From: JAYREN01 sp963663375
GTDB taxonomy: Bacteria > Acidobacteriota > Holophagae > Holophagales > Holophagaceae
Direction: 5' to 3'
NCBI GenBank assembly: GCA_963663375.1
Contig: OY760195.1
Location: 3,437,073-3,501,072 of the forward strand
DNA: 64,000 nucleotides
Part shown: positions 41,819-50,355 of the stretch, in pieces
How the letters are laid out: each line of letters opens with the position of its first letter
Position numbering within the stretch: the stretch's first letter is position 1
Position numbers and translations under genes: made by a program
The notes under the pieces: generated by a model
What the model was told of the DNA's origin: nothing
Seen by the model: only the letters and a program-made list of their open reading frames with translations
Databases searched by the model: none

Positions 41819-43774
41819 ATGCTCGCGTCCTTGAACCATGCCCACCTCCGCTTCGGCCCCCAGGAAGTCCTGAAGGACGTCACCTGGGCGCTGCAGGAAG
41901 ACGAATGTTGGGGCGTCATTGGCCGCAACGGGGCGGGGAAAAGCACCCTCTTCAAGGTGTTGCTGGGCCAGCTGGATCTGGATGGCGGCGTGGCCGTGCG
42001 GCCCACCAAGGAGCGCGGCATCCGCATGGGGCACTATGCCCAGGATCTGGAACCCGAGACCGATGGCGGTGTGCTGGAGGAAACCCTGGCGGCCTTCGGC
42101 GACATCGAGTCCCTGCAGCGGTCCATGCGGGATCTCGAGCATCGGATGGCCGATCCCGGAGCGGATCTGGACGCGGTAATGCAGCAGTACCAGCTCGCCA
42201 CCGAGGCCTTCGAGCGCCTGGACGGCTTCACCATCCGCGCCCGAGCCGAGGGCATCCTTTTTGCGCTGGGCTTCACCCCGGACATGCTGGACAAAAAGGT
42301 CCACGAACTCAGCGGTGGCCAGAAGAGCCGCGTGATGCTGGCCAAGGCCATCCTCCAGGGCCAGGATCTGCTGCTGCTGGATGAACCCACCAACCATCTG
42401 GATCTGCCAAGCCTCCGCTGGCTCGAAAGCTTCCTGAATGACACCACCGCCACCGTGGCCGTCATCAGCCATGACCGCTACTTCCTGGATGGCGTGGCCA
42501 CCAGCATCCTCGAGATCGAGGCCGGCCGCAGCCGTGCCTATGAGGGCAACTACACCGAGTTCATGGAGAAGAAGGAACAGGAACTCGAGATCGCCGAGCG
42601 CCACTTCGAGCAGCAGCAGGGCTACATCAAGCGCCAGGAAGAATACATCCGCCGCAACATCGCCGGGCAGAACACCAAGATGGCCCAGGGGCGCCGGACC
42701 CACCTGGCCAAGCTCCAGCGCATCGACAAACCGCTGCGCGACCGCCGCCGCATCAAGTTCTCCTTTTCGGAGACCCAGCGCAGCGGCGATACGGCCCTGG
42801 TCCTCGAGAAGGTGACCGTGGGTTGGGATGGCGTGCCCCTCTTCGCGCCCATCGAGCACCTCCAGGTGAAACGAGGCCAGAAGCTGGCCATCGTGGGCTT
42901 CAACGGCACGGGCAAGTCCACTTTGCTGAAGGCCATCGCGGATGAAATTCCGTTCATGACGGGCGTCTGTCGGCTGGGCAGCCAGGTCAAGTTGGGCTAC
43001 TTCGATCAGCATCACCGGAACCTCGACCCGCGCAACACCGTGTTCCAGCAAATTCAGGGCGTGATCCCCATGGCGCCCAAGCAGGATGTGCTTGGCTTCC
43101 TGGCCAAATTCCAGTTCCGGGGCGATGACGTGGACAAGCCGGTGACGGTGCTCAGCGGCGGTGAGCGGGCGCGCCTTTCCATCGCCACGCTGATCCGGGA
43201 AGGCGTGAATCTGCTGATGTTGGACGAACCCACCAACCACATGGACATCCATTCGATGGAAGCCATGGAGGATACGATCCTCAGCTTCACGGGCGCCGTG
43301 GTGCTCGTGACGCACGATCGCTACCTGTTGGGCCGCGTCTCCGACTCGCTGCTGCGGATCCACGAGGGCAAGGCGGAATTCCGGGAGGGCAGCTACGAGG
43401 ATCATCAGGCTTGGGTGGATCTGGATCTCGGCCAGGAATCCAGTGCCGACGAAGGCCCCAAGGCGCGGGAAAAGGAAGTCCCCAAGGCCAAGGACACGCC
43501 TAAGCCCGCAGCGGCACCGGCCAAGCCCGTCGCCATCGACAAGGAACGCCAGAAGACCCTCAAGCGGCTGGAGCGGCTGGTGGGCGAGGCCGAGGCCAAG
43601 GTCGCGGAGCTGGAGGCCAAGGCGGCGGCCCTGAATGGCGAACTGGTTGCCTGCGACCCCGCTGACTGGAAGCAGTTCCAGGAAAAGACCGATGCGCTGA
43701 AGGCCATCGAAATGGAACTGGCCTACGCCATGGCCGAATGGGAAGAACGCCAGCGGGCCCTGGAAGAAATCTAG
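41819..43774 (+). CDS. ABC-F family ATPase (Uup/YheS-like)
   Basis: A 651-residue soluble protein with two ABC domains. Walker A motifs are GRNGAGKST near residue 37 and GFNGTGKST near 361, signatures LSGGQKSR and LSGGERAR, Walker B LLLLDEPTNHLD and LLMLDEPTNHMD. The linker between the domains is the long charged arm typical of ABC-F factors (EKKEQELEIAERHFEQQQ). A low-complexity Lys/Pro/Ala stretch and a coiled coil (about 570-650) close the protein, like Uup or YheS. ABC-F proteins act on ribosomes to modulate translation, not transport. It starts at the ATG at 41819 after tRNA-Ala. Confidence 0.93.
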   Translation: MLASLNHAHLRFGPQEVLKDVTWALQEDECWGVIGRNGAGKSTLFKVLLGQLDLDGGVAVRPTKERGIRMGHYAQDLEPETDGGVLEETLAAFGDIESLQRSMRDLEHRMADPGADLDAVMQQYQLATEAFERLDGFTIRARAEGILFALGFTPDMLDKKVHELSGGQKSRVMLAKAILQGQDLLLLDEPTNHLDLPSLRWLESFLNDTTATVAVISHDRYFLDGVATSILEIEAGRSRAYEGNYTEFMEKKEQELEIAERHFEQQQGYIKRQEEYIRRNIAGQNTKMAQGRRTHLAKLQRIDKPLRDRRRIKFSFSETQRSGDTALVLEKVTVGWDGVPLFAPIEHLQVKRGQKLAIVGFNGTGKSTLLKAIADEIPFMTGVCRLGSQVKLGYFDQHHRNLDPRNTVFQQIQGVIPMAPKQDVLGFLAKFQFRGDDVDKPVTVLSGGERARLSIATLIREGVNLLMLDEPTNHMDIHSMEAMEDTILSFTGAVVLVTHDRYLLGRVSDSLLRIHEGKAEFREGSYEDHQAWVDLDLGQESSADEGPKAREKEVPKAKDTPKPAAAPAKPVAIDKERQKTLKRLERLVGEAEAKVAELEAKAAALNGELVACDPADWKQFQEKTDALKAIEMELAYAMAEWEERQRALEEI

Positions 43775-43833
43775 CGAAAGCCAAAGAGCCTCTCCGCTGC
43801 TAGGATTCCTGGCAGTCCTAGCGAGGTGAGGCC

Positions 43834-45282
43834 ATGGCGATGACGGAGCGGACCAGGGAACTGGCGCGGCTCATTTTCTTCTTCTGCGAAAACAAGCTCA
43901 GCCTGGCGGGCACGATCCTCACTACGGCTTCTGGCATCACGCTGGCTTGGTTCTGGCTCCTGGAGATGATGAGCCCGCACCCCATGCACCCCTACACGGG
44001 CATCCTGTTCTTCCTCGTGCTTCCCGGGATCTTTTTCCTGGGGCTCGCCCTCATCCCCTTTGGGATGTACCTGCGGCGGCGCAAGCTCAGGCGAACGAGC
44101 GAAATCCCGGATGCGTTTCCCAGGGTGGATCTGGCCTCGCCGTTCATGCGCCGCGGGCTCTTCGTGGTCCTGGGCGCCACGGCGCTGAATATCCTCATCC
44201 TGGGTACGGCCTCCTTCAAGGGGGTGGAATACATGGATTCCACCCAGTTCTGCGGCCAGGCTTGCCATTCGGTGATGTCGCCGGAATACACAGCGTACAA
44301 GGATTCGCCCCACGCCCGGGTGGCCTGCACCCAATGCCATATCGGCCCTGGGGCGGGCTGGTTCGTGAAGTCCAAACTCTCGGGTACGCGCCAGCTCTTC
44401 GCGGTCACCTTCAAGACCTATTCGCGGCCCATTCCCAGCCCGGTGGAGCACCTGCGCCCGGCGCGGGAGACCTGCGAGCAGTGCCATTGGCCCGAGAAAT
44501 TCCACGGCGACAAGATGATCGTGCGCACCAAGTACCTCGAAGATGAAGGCAACACGCCCGCCACCAGCGTGCTGCTGCTGAAGATCGGCGGCCGCACCTG
44601 GCAGGGCAAGGCGGGCATCCATGGCCGTCACTTGGATGCGGGCGAGCGCATCACCTATGTCGCCGCCGACAAACGCCGCCAGGAGATCGCCAAGGTCATC
44701 TACCGGGACGATAGCGGCAAGCAGGTGGAGTACTTCGCCGAGGACAGCAAGCTCACGCCGGATCAACTGGCCACCATGCCGGCCCGCAGCATGGATTGCG
44801 TGGACTGCCACAACCGCCCCACCCATGCGTTCGAGATGCCGGATCGGGCGCTGGACAAGGCCCTCAACAGCCAGCGCATCAGTCGGGAGCTGCCCTTCAT
44901 CAAGAAGAAGGGCCTGGAAGTCCTCAAGCAGGAATACACCGATCAGGCTGTGGCCGCAGTGCAGATTCCTCAGGCCATTGATGCCTTCTACCGGAGCGGC
45001 TATCCCGACCTCTACAAGCAGAAGAAGGGCCTCGTGGATGCGGCGGCCACGGCGGTGAAGGAGATCTACCTGCGTAATGTTTTCCCCCAGATGAAGATCA
45101 CCTGGGGTACCCATCCCAATCACATCGGCCACCAGGAATCCGCGGGCTGCTTCCGCTGCCACGACGGGCAGCACACCTCCAAGGACGGTCGGACCATCGA
45201 GGCCGACTGCAATGCCTGCCATACGATCCTGGCCCAGGAGGAACAAAATCCCAAGGTGCTGAAGGATCTCCAGATCCAGTAG
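43834..45282 (+). CDS. Membrane-anchored six-haem c-type cytochrome, one CX3CH site
   Basis: A 482-residue protein with three TM helices near 24-45, 57-80 and 107-126, then a large periplasmic domain. Six haem attachment sites are visible: C140-x3-C144-H145, then CXXCH at C165, C214, C322, C439 and C459. The first pair (FCGQACHSVMSPEYTAYKDSPH) resembles the first haem region of NapC/NirT/NrfH quinol dehydrogenases, but with an extra residue. It probably carries electrons from the quinone pool to periplasmic or outer-membrane partners. No terminal reductase is adjacent. The ATG at 43834 has GAGG upstream. Function is inferred from haem count and topology. Confidence 0.88.
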   Translation: MAMTERTRELARLIFFFCENKLSLAGTILTTASGITLAWFWLLEMMSPHPMHPYTGILFFLVLPGIFFLGLALIPFGMYLRRRKLRRTSEIPDAFPRVDLASPFMRRGLFVVLGATALNILILGTASFKGVEYMDSTQFCGQACHSVMSPEYTAYKDSPHARVACTQCHIGPGAGWFVKSKLSGTRQLFAVTFKTYSRPIPSPVEHLRPARETCEQCHWPEKFHGDKMIVRTKYLEDEGNTPATSVLLLKIGGRTWQGKAGIHGRHLDAGERITYVAADKRRQEIAKVIYRDDSGKQVEYFAEDSKLTPDQLATMPARSMDCVDCHNRPTHAFEMPDRALDKALNSQRISRELPFIKKKGLEVLKQEYTDQAVAAVQIPQAIDAFYRSGYPDLYKQKKGLVDAAATAVKEIYLRNVFPQMKITWGTHPNHIGHQESAGCFRCHDGQHTSKDGRTIEADCNACHTILAQEEQNPKVLKDLQIQ

Positions 45283-45322
45283 TGGCAGCCTTCACGGGGT
45301 ATTCTGAGGGCAGGAGCCTTCC

Positions 45323-46207
45323 ATGCGCCTGCCCATCTATCAGATCGATGCCTTTGCCGATCATGCCTTCGCGGGGAATCCCGCGGCTGTGATCGTCCTT
45401 CAGGCCTGGCTGCCCGACGCCTTGATGCAGGCCATCGCCATCGAGAACAACCTCGCGGAGACGGCCTTCCTGGTCGAGGAACCCACGGGCTGGCGCATCC
45501 GCTGGTTCACACCAGAGCTCGAGATCGATCTCTGCGGCCACGCCACCCTGGCCTCGGCCTTCGTGGTCTTCAACGAGCTGAAGGCCTCTGGGGATCGTCT
45601 CCGCTTCAATTCCATGAGTGGTCCGCTGAGTGTGGAAAGGGCGGGGGAGATGCTGGTGCTGGATTTCCCCAGTCGTCCACCCGTGCCCTGTGAGGCCCCC
45701 AAGGGGCTCTTCGAGGCCCTGGGCATGAGCCCTCGCGCCATCGCCAAGGCCAGGGATCACTTCATCGTCATGGATTCCGAGGCTGAGGTCGCGGCGCTGC
45801 GGCCGGATTTCGCCGCCTTGGACAAGGTGGACTCCTTCGGCATGATCGTGACGGCGCCCGGCGACTCTGTCGACTTCGTGAGCCGCTTCTTCACGCCTGC
45901 CGCGGGCATTCCCGAGGATCCCGTGACCGGCAGCGCCCACTGCACCCTGATCCCGTACTGGGCCGAGCGGCTGGGGAAGACCCAGCTCTCGGCGCGGCAG
46001 ATCAGCCGCCGAGGCGGGGACCTTGCTTGCGAGCAGTGCGGGGACCGGGTGCGGATCGGCGGCAGGGCCGTAAAAGTGCTCCAGGGCGAATTCCTCCTGC
46101 CCGACAGGAACGAGGGGGGACCGCCCTATCGCTCCGCTCCCTCTGCGTCTCCCCTCGTGCTCCCCCACGTATTGTCCGGGCGAAGCCAGGACAATACGTC
46201 TGATTGA
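45323..46207 (+). CDS. PhzF family isomerase/epimerase with repeat-derived C-terminus
   Basis: A 294-residue PhzF-fold protein. The core motifs are IYQIDAFADHAFAGNPAAVI, ENNLAETAFLV with catalytic E46, DLCGHATLASA and DPVTGSAHCTLIPYW. Family members isomerise or epimerise small substrates; the substrate here is unknown. The normal fold ends near VKVLQGEFLLP at about residue 260. The last 34 residues are encoded by a dispersed repeat (46113-46155) and an adjacent hairpin (46167-46199), so they are probably junk added by repeat insertion. The ATG at 45323 fits, with no strong ribosome binding site. Confidence 0.9.
   Translation: MRLPIYQIDAFADHAFAGNPAAVIVLQAWLPDALMQAIAIENNLAETAFLVEEPTGWRIRWFTPELEIDLCGHATLASAFVVFNELKASGDRLRFNSMSGPLSVERAGEMLVLDFPSRPPVPCEAPKGLFEALGMSPRAIAKARDHFIVMDSEAEVAALRPDFAALDKVDSFGMIVTAPGDSVDFVSRFFTPAAGIPEDPVTGSAHCTLIPYWAERLGKTQLSARQISRRGGDLACEQCGDRVRIGGRAVKVLQGEFLLPDRNEGGPPYRSAPSASPLVLPHVLSGRSQDNTSD
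46113..46155. repeat. Dispersed palindromic repeat, copy 2
   Basis: A 43-base element with near-perfect terminal inverted repeats (AGGGGGGAC and GTCTCCCCT). It shares AGGGGGGACCGCCC, TATCGCT, CGC and CTCTGCGTC with the copy at 27936-27983, which has an extra eight bases in the middle. It lies inside the PhzF reading frame near its 3' end. Confidence 0.65.
46167..46199. repeat. Perfect 11-bp inverted repeat at the PhzF 3' end
   Basis: ACGTATTGTCC at 46167-46177 pairs exactly with GGACAATACGT at 46189-46199 around an 11-base loop. The A/T content is high for this region. No T tract follows, so it may be a dispersed repeat unit rather than a terminator, although it could still end transcription weakly. 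It lies just before the PhzF stop. Confidence 0.6.
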
Positions 46208-46249
46208 TGCCCGGCGCCGCCCCAGCCATTCTGAAGAGTCGGAGGAAGC

Positions 46250-47035
46250 ATGAGCCTGCTGCTCGCCGTTGATGTCGGCAACACCAACATCGTACTGGGC
46301 GTATTCGATCTCTCCAAAGGCCCCGAGGCCCCGCTGGTCCATTCCTGGCGGCTGGCCACTAGCCGGGAGCGAACCGTGGACGAATACGGCCTCTCCAGTT
46401 TCGGGCTGCTGCGACACTGCGGCATCGAGCCAGAGGAAATCCGACAGGTAGTGATCTCCAGCGTGGTGCCGCCCATGCATCCCGTGTTGGAGGCCTGGGT
46501 GAAGGCCTACTTCCACGTGGATCCCTTCTGGATCGAACCCGGCATCAAGACCGGCCTGAAGCTCCTCATCGATAATCCCGCCGAACTGGGCGCCGACCGC
46601 ATCGTCAACGCGGTGGCGGGCCTGGAGCGGTTCGGTGCGCCCCTCATCGCCGTGGATTTCGGCACCGCCACCACCTTCGATATCGTGAATCCCCACCGGG
46701 AATACCTGGGCGGCATCATTTTGCCGGGCCTCAAGATCGCCGCCGAAGCCCTGTTCCAGAGGGCTTCGCGGCTGCCCAGGGTGGAGATCGCCGAGCCCGA
46801 GCGACTTGTGGGCCGCAACACCGTCCAGGCCATGCAGTCGGGCCTCTTTTACGGCTACGTGGGCCAGGTGGATGGCATCATGGCGCGGCTGCTGGCGGAG
46901 TACCCGGGCTGGCCCGTGGTTGCCACCGGCGGCCTCGCCAAGGTCATCGCCCCTGCCAGCCGGTACATCCAGAATGTGGAACCGGATCTGACCCTGGAGG
47001 GACTGCGCATCCTTTGGCTGAAGAATCGGAAATGA
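46250..47035 (+). CDS. coaX: Type III pantothenate kinase
   Basis: A 261-residue enzyme that phosphorylates pantothenate in the first step of coenzyme A synthesis. The ASKHA signatures are LLLAVDVGNTNIVLGVF, then LIDNPAELGADRIVNAVA, VDFGTATTFDIV and PVVATGGLA, all standard for CoaX. The ATG at 46250 has GGAGG upstream. The small gene and birA follow; in many bacteria coaX and birA are neighbours, and here a 19-bp inverted-repeat segment separates them. Confidence 0.96.
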   Translation: MSLLLAVDVGNTNIVLGVFDLSKGPEAPLVHSWRLATSRERTVDEYGLSSFGLLRHCGIEPEEIRQVVISSVVPPMHPVLEAWVKAYFHVDPFWIEPGIKTGLKLLIDNPAELGADRIVNAVAGLERFGAPLIAVDFGTATTFDIVNPHREYLGGIILPGLKIAAEALFQRASRLPRVEIAEPERLVGRNTVQAMQSGLFYGYVGQVDGIMARLLAEYPGWPVVATGGLAKVIAPASRYIQNVEPDLTLEGLRILWLKNRK

Positions 47036-47051
47036 ACGGGAAGAGAAAAGC

Positions 47052-47079
47052 CCACGGATGAACACGGATAAACACGGAT
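47052..47079. repeat. Left arm of inverted repeat (ACGGAT units)
   Basis: Contains three ACGGAT units spaced 9-10 bases apart. The segment CCACGGATGAACACGGATA at 47052-47070 is exactly the reverse complement of 47583-47601. Such CACGGAT-spaced repeats are seen as dispersed intergenic elements in many environmental bacterial genomes (general knowledge, not searched). It lies just after coaX. Confidence 0.7.
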
Positions 47080-47098
47080 TTGAATCTCGGAGAATTGA

Positions 47099-47569
47099 GT
47101 GAGAGGGCAACCCGTTTTGGCCTTCCTGGTTGCGATTGCGGGGAGTGCGCGCCCAGTCGATCGGGAAATGCGCGTCTACTCTTACCTTGATCAGCCCGCA
47201 AGGATCTGGCTGATCAAGGTGGGGATGGAACCCGAAGCGGTGGAGAAATTTGTCCGACAAGGTCTTAAAGCGCGAGCCATCCGGCCCATCGACGATGGCT
47301 TGCTTTATGAAGGCTCCGAGGACACCCTGCGGATCAATATCCGGAAAACAGGCAAGGGTTTCATCCTCGAGCTTTCAGTTCGGCAGGGCGCCTCGGCGGC
47401 GAACATGCTTCAGCGATGGAGGGCTTCGCGTTCCCTTTCCAAGGACCTGGGGCGATCCTCCGAATCCCTCCGCGCCGAATTGACGGCGCTCATCTCGACG
47501 ATGCTGGATGCCCTGAAGATCAGCTCTGCAACGGACTCCTATCGCCGGGGTTCAATGCTTAACCCCTAG
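47099..47569 (+). CDS. Hypothetical protein inside an inverted-repeat segment
   Basis: A 156-residue ORF beginning with GTG at 47099, with GGAG 6 bases upstream. It could also begin at the ATG at 47168, which gives MRVYSYLDQPARIWLIKVGM. The first 20 residues of the longer form are hydrophobic (VLAFLVAIAGSA). The middle has an alternating pattern (LLYEGSEDTLRINIRKTGKG) followed by a helical C-terminus rich in Ser and Arg. No family is recognised. The gene lies wholly between two arms of a perfect 19-bp inverted repeat, a layout that suggests insertion of a small mobile or repeat-borne cassette between coaX and birA. Base composition looks slightly less GC-rich than its neighbours. Confidence 0.5.
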   Translation: MRGQPVLAFLVAIAGSARPVDREMRVYSYLDQPARIWLIKVGMEPEAVEKFVRQGLKARAIRPIDDGLLYEGSEDTLRINIRKTGKGFILELSVRQGASAANMLQRWRASRSLSKDLGRSSESLRAELTALISTMLDALKISSATDSYRRGSMLNP

Positions 47570-47582
47570 GTCTCGTTCTCTC

Positions 47583-47601
47583 TATCCGTGTTCATCCGTG
47601 G
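47583..47601. repeat. Right arm of inverted repeat
   Basis: TATCCGTGTTCATCCGTGG is exactly the reverse complement of 47052-47070. It ends 11 bases before the likely birA start, so any expression of birA must pass or begin within this element. Confidence 0.7.
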
Positions 47602-47612
47602 ATTTCTTCAAT

Positions 47613-48284
47613 ATGCCCCTGATCCATCTCGCCCTCATCGATTCCACCCAGTCGTTCCTCGCGCGACATCCTGAACTGGGCTGTTGCGCCGTTCTCGCGG
47701 ATGCGCAGACGGAGGGGCGGGGCAGGGGCGAGAATCGCTGGGAGAGCGCCCCTGGTGCGGGGCTCTGGCTCTCGGTGGCCATTCCTCAACCGGCGGTGCC
47801 GCCGGGCATCCTGCTCCAGCGGGCCATGGGAGCCGTGGCCGAAGTCTTAGAGCCCTGCGGCGTGCGGCTGGGCCTCAAATGGCCCAACGATCTGGTGGCC
47901 TGGCAGGGGGACCGCCTCGTGAAGGTCGGTGGGATCATCGGTGAGCAGAAGGGCGACCTGGTGCTGCTCGGCCTGGGGCTCAACCTTAATGCTGCCCCAC
48001 TCATCCCCGATCGAGCCATTCCTCCTGCGGCCTTGATCGACCTCGGGGCCCATGACATCCCAGAGCCCGTGGCCCTGGCCCGGGCCATCCAGGGGGCCTG
48101 GCAGGATCTATCGGTGATCCGGGTGCCCGCGTTCCGCTGGCCCGATTTCGGCGATGCCGTGGCCTGGGAAAAAGGAAAAGGCATCTGCGAGGGCTGGCTG
48201 GAGGATGGTCGCCTGGCGGTGCGCACCGATACGGGACGGGAGGAACTCTGCGTCGGTGATTTGCGGGGGCTTGGGCTGGCCTGA
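47613..48284 (+). CDS. birA: Biotin-[acetyl-CoA-carboxylase] ligase, short form
   Basis: A 223-residue biotin protein ligase without the N-terminal helix-turn-helix, so it is a pure ligase and not a repressor. The biotin-AMP loop is GRGRGENRWES, slightly altered from GRGRxGRxW, and KWPNDLVAWQGDRLVKVGGII is intact, as is the C-terminal SH3-like domain. The likely start is the ATG at 47613; a GTG at 47598 lies inside the inverted repeat. The ribosome binding site is weak. It ends at a bidirectional terminator. It attaches biotin to carboxylases. Confidence 0.92.
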   Translation: MPLIHLALIDSTQSFLARHPELGCCAVLADAQTEGRGRGENRWESAPGAGLWLSVAIPQPAVPPGILLQRAMGAVAEVLEPCGVRLGLKWPNDLVAWQGDRLVKVGGIIGEQKGDLVLLGLGLNLNAAPLIPDRAIPPAALIDLGAHDIPEPVALARAIQGAWQDLSVIRVPAFRWPDFGDAVAWEKGKGICEGWLEDGRLAVRTDTGREELCVGDLRGLGLA

Positions 48285-48289
48285 GAGGC

Positions 48290-48340
48290 GTTCCAAAAAA
48301 AGGATCTCCCGCAGTGCGCGGGAGATCCGTTTTTTGGAAC
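48290..48340. terminator. Bidirectional terminator between birA and the POT gene
   Basis: GGATCTCCCGC at 48302-48312 pairs with GCGGGAGATCC at 48318-48328, and the arms GTTCCAAAAAA and TTTTTTGGAAC extend the stem and supply T tracts on both strands. It ends both birA and the convergent transporter gene. Confidence 0.93.
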
Positions 48341-48354
48341 GATGGCCTATGGGA

Positions 48355-50355
48355 TCAGCTGTACCCGCCCATCAGCTTGTGGATGAAGCGGCTCACGAAG
48401 AGCCAGAGGATGAAGCTGGCTATCGCGGCAAGCACGGCGCAAAGGATGAAGATGTGCCAGAGCTGGGTTCCCGCCATGGATTTGGCGATGAGGCCTGCGG
48501 CATAGGAACCTAGGCCGGAACCGAAGAACCAGATGCCCATCATCTGGCTGCCCAGCTGTTTGGGCGCCAGCTTGCTGACATAGGCGAGGCCCACAGGCGA
48601 AAGGCAGAGCTCGCCTAGGGTGGCGAAGACGTACGTGCTGAAGAGCCAGCCCAGGGACACCTGCTGGACTTCGCTCAGGTGAGGTTGTGCAAAGTAGGCG
48701 GCACCGGTCATGGTGGTGAGGGCCAGGGAGACGCAGAGCAGGCCAAGGGCGAATTTCACCGGGCTGCTGGGCCACTTTCCGCTGCGGCGGCGCCACATGG
48801 CCGCGAAGAAACCGCCGAAGAGCACCACGAGGGTGGGATTGGTGACGAGCACGTAGACCGGCGGGATCTCGAAACCGCCCTTGGCGGTCATCAGAGACAC
48901 CTTCTGCTTCTCGAGATCCTTTTCCTTCTTGGCTACCGCCGCCAGGGCATCTTCCGAAACCTTGAGCTGCTCGAGCGCCGCGCCCAGTTCCGCCGCCACG
49001 GCAGGATTCTCGGCTTGTTCGGACCGCACCTTGGCTTCCAGGCCCGGGCGCTCGCCTTGCAGGCGAGCCACCTCGGCGGCCCGCTTGGCGGCAAGGTTGT
49101 CGGTGTCGTGGGCCGGCTTCATGTCCTGGACGGTCTTGATCTCCTTGTCCAGGGCCTTGAGTTTCAGGGTGGCGTCCACCAAATTCTTGTCCTTCCCGCG
49201 GAGCTCATCGAAAGCCTTGTCGAAGGCCTTCACGGCCTTGTCCGCCGGAGGCAGCTCGTTAACGCGGATCTTTGCCTGCTCCACGGCGATGGCCTGGGCT
49301 TCGGCGTTCCCGAAGATGCGCTTGCTATAGTCGCGGGCGAAGAGATTGAAGGTGGAGCCCGCCTGCTGGAAGAGCATCCAGAAGATGAGGCTGAAGGCGA
49401 TCATCAGGCCCACGACGCCGATGCGCTTCCAGTCGTCACCACTGAGCTTGTGGTGCTCTGCATGGGCGGCAGAACCCGCGGGTGCGCCTGGGATGGCGCG
49501 GGTGCGGACCCAGCCCTTGTTGATGACGGCCGCCACACCGAACATCAGGAAGATGGCGCCGCCGATGCCGGCCACCAGCTGGACCGCCGGGTTCTGGCTC
49601 CCGATGACGACATAGGCCAGGGTCACGACGATGGCCACCTGGAAGGCGACGAAGCCGAGGCCTGCGGGCTTGGGCTCGTCCTGGCCTTCCAGCGTGAGAT
49701 CGACAATGAGTTTGCGACGCAGGACGAAGTTCACGAGCGATAGCAGCATGCCGACACCGGTCATGCCGAAGGCCCAGGCCCAGCCGTTGGGGCTGTCGAG
49801 GCCCGCCTTGCGGAGCAGCAGGATGAAGCTGGGGCTGCTGGACATCCAGCCGCAGATGATCACGGCGAGGATGGAGCCCACGTTGATGCCCGCGTATTCG
49901 ATGGTGAAGGCCGCTTCCCTGCGGGAGTCGTCCTTCGCATACATCTTGCCCACGCTGGCCGAGAGGTTGGGTTTCATAAGGCAGGTGCCGACGGCGATGC
50001 AGGTCAGGGAAAAGAGCAGGGCCTCGGTGCTGTGCACCTGGAGTAGAAGCTGGCCTGCGGCGATGAAGAGGCCGCCCAGGAGGATGGTGCGCTTGGCGCC
50101 CAGGAAGCGATCCGCGATCTGACCGCCGGAAAGGGCGAAGACGTAGAGGCTCAGGTAGTAGCCAGCGAAGATCAGACTGGCTCGTCCCAGGTCCAGCCCC
50201 AGGCCGCCCATGGCGGCGGAGGCCGTCATGTAGAGCATGAGCAGGGGCCGCGTGCCATAGAAGGACATGCGCTCGAAGGTCTCTGTGATCACGAGAACCC
50301 AAAGGCCCTTTGGGTGACCTTTCGGCTTTTCGTCAATGGTGACCGATGCATTCAT
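48355..50355 (-). CDS. POT/PTR2 peptide transporter with coiled-coil insert
   Basis: A 666-residue proton-coupled oligopeptide transporter of the major facilitator superfamily. The POT motif reads ETFERMSFYGTRPLL near residue 25, and the second signature is near GKMYAKDDSRREAAFTIEYAGINVG. Bacterial members are usually about 500 residues. Here about 150 residues at 345-495, between TM7 and TM8, are almost entirely helical and charged (AAKRAAEVARLQGE, ALEQLKVSEDALAAVAKKEK), predicted coiled coil. By the usual topology this loop faces the periplasm. The ATG at 50355 has GGAGG about 6 bases upstream. It is convergent with birA. Confidence 0.9.
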   Translation of the reverse strand: MNASVTIDEKPKGHPKGLWVLVITETFERMSFYGTRPLLMLYMTASAAMGGLGLDLGRASLIFAGYYLSLYVFALSGGQIADRFLGAKRTILLGGLFIAAGQLLLQVHSTEALLFSLTCIAVGTCLMKPNLSASVGKMYAKDDSRREAAFTIEYAGINVGSILAVIICGWMSSSPSFILLLRKAGLDSPNGWAWAFGMTGVGMLLSLVNFVLRRKLIVDLTLEGQDEPKPAGLGFVAFQVAIVVTLAYVVIGSQNPAVQLVAGIGGAIFLMFGVAAVINKGWVRTRAIPGAPAGSAAHAEHHKLSGDDWKRIGVVGLMIAFSLIFWMLFQQAGSTFNLFARDYSKRIFGNAEAQAIAVEQAKIRVNELPPADKAVKAFDKAFDELRGKDKNLVDATLKLKALDKEIKTVQDMKPAHDTDNLAAKRAAEVARLQGERPGLEAKVRSEQAENPAVAAELGAALEQLKVSEDALAAVAKKEKDLEKQKVSLMTAKGGFEIPPVYVLVTNPTLVVLFGGFFAAMWRRRSGKWPSSPVKFALGLLCVSLALTTMTGAAYFAQPHLSEVQQVSLGWLFSTYVFATLGELCLSPVGLAYVSKLAPKQLGSQMMGIWFFGSGLGSYAAGLIAKSMAGTQLWHIFILCAVLAAIASFILWLFVSRFIHKLMGGYS

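Noticed and set aside
41699..43405. Minus-strand ORF over the ABC-F gene
   Set aside because: His/Gln/Leu-rich reverse frame; no domain recognised.
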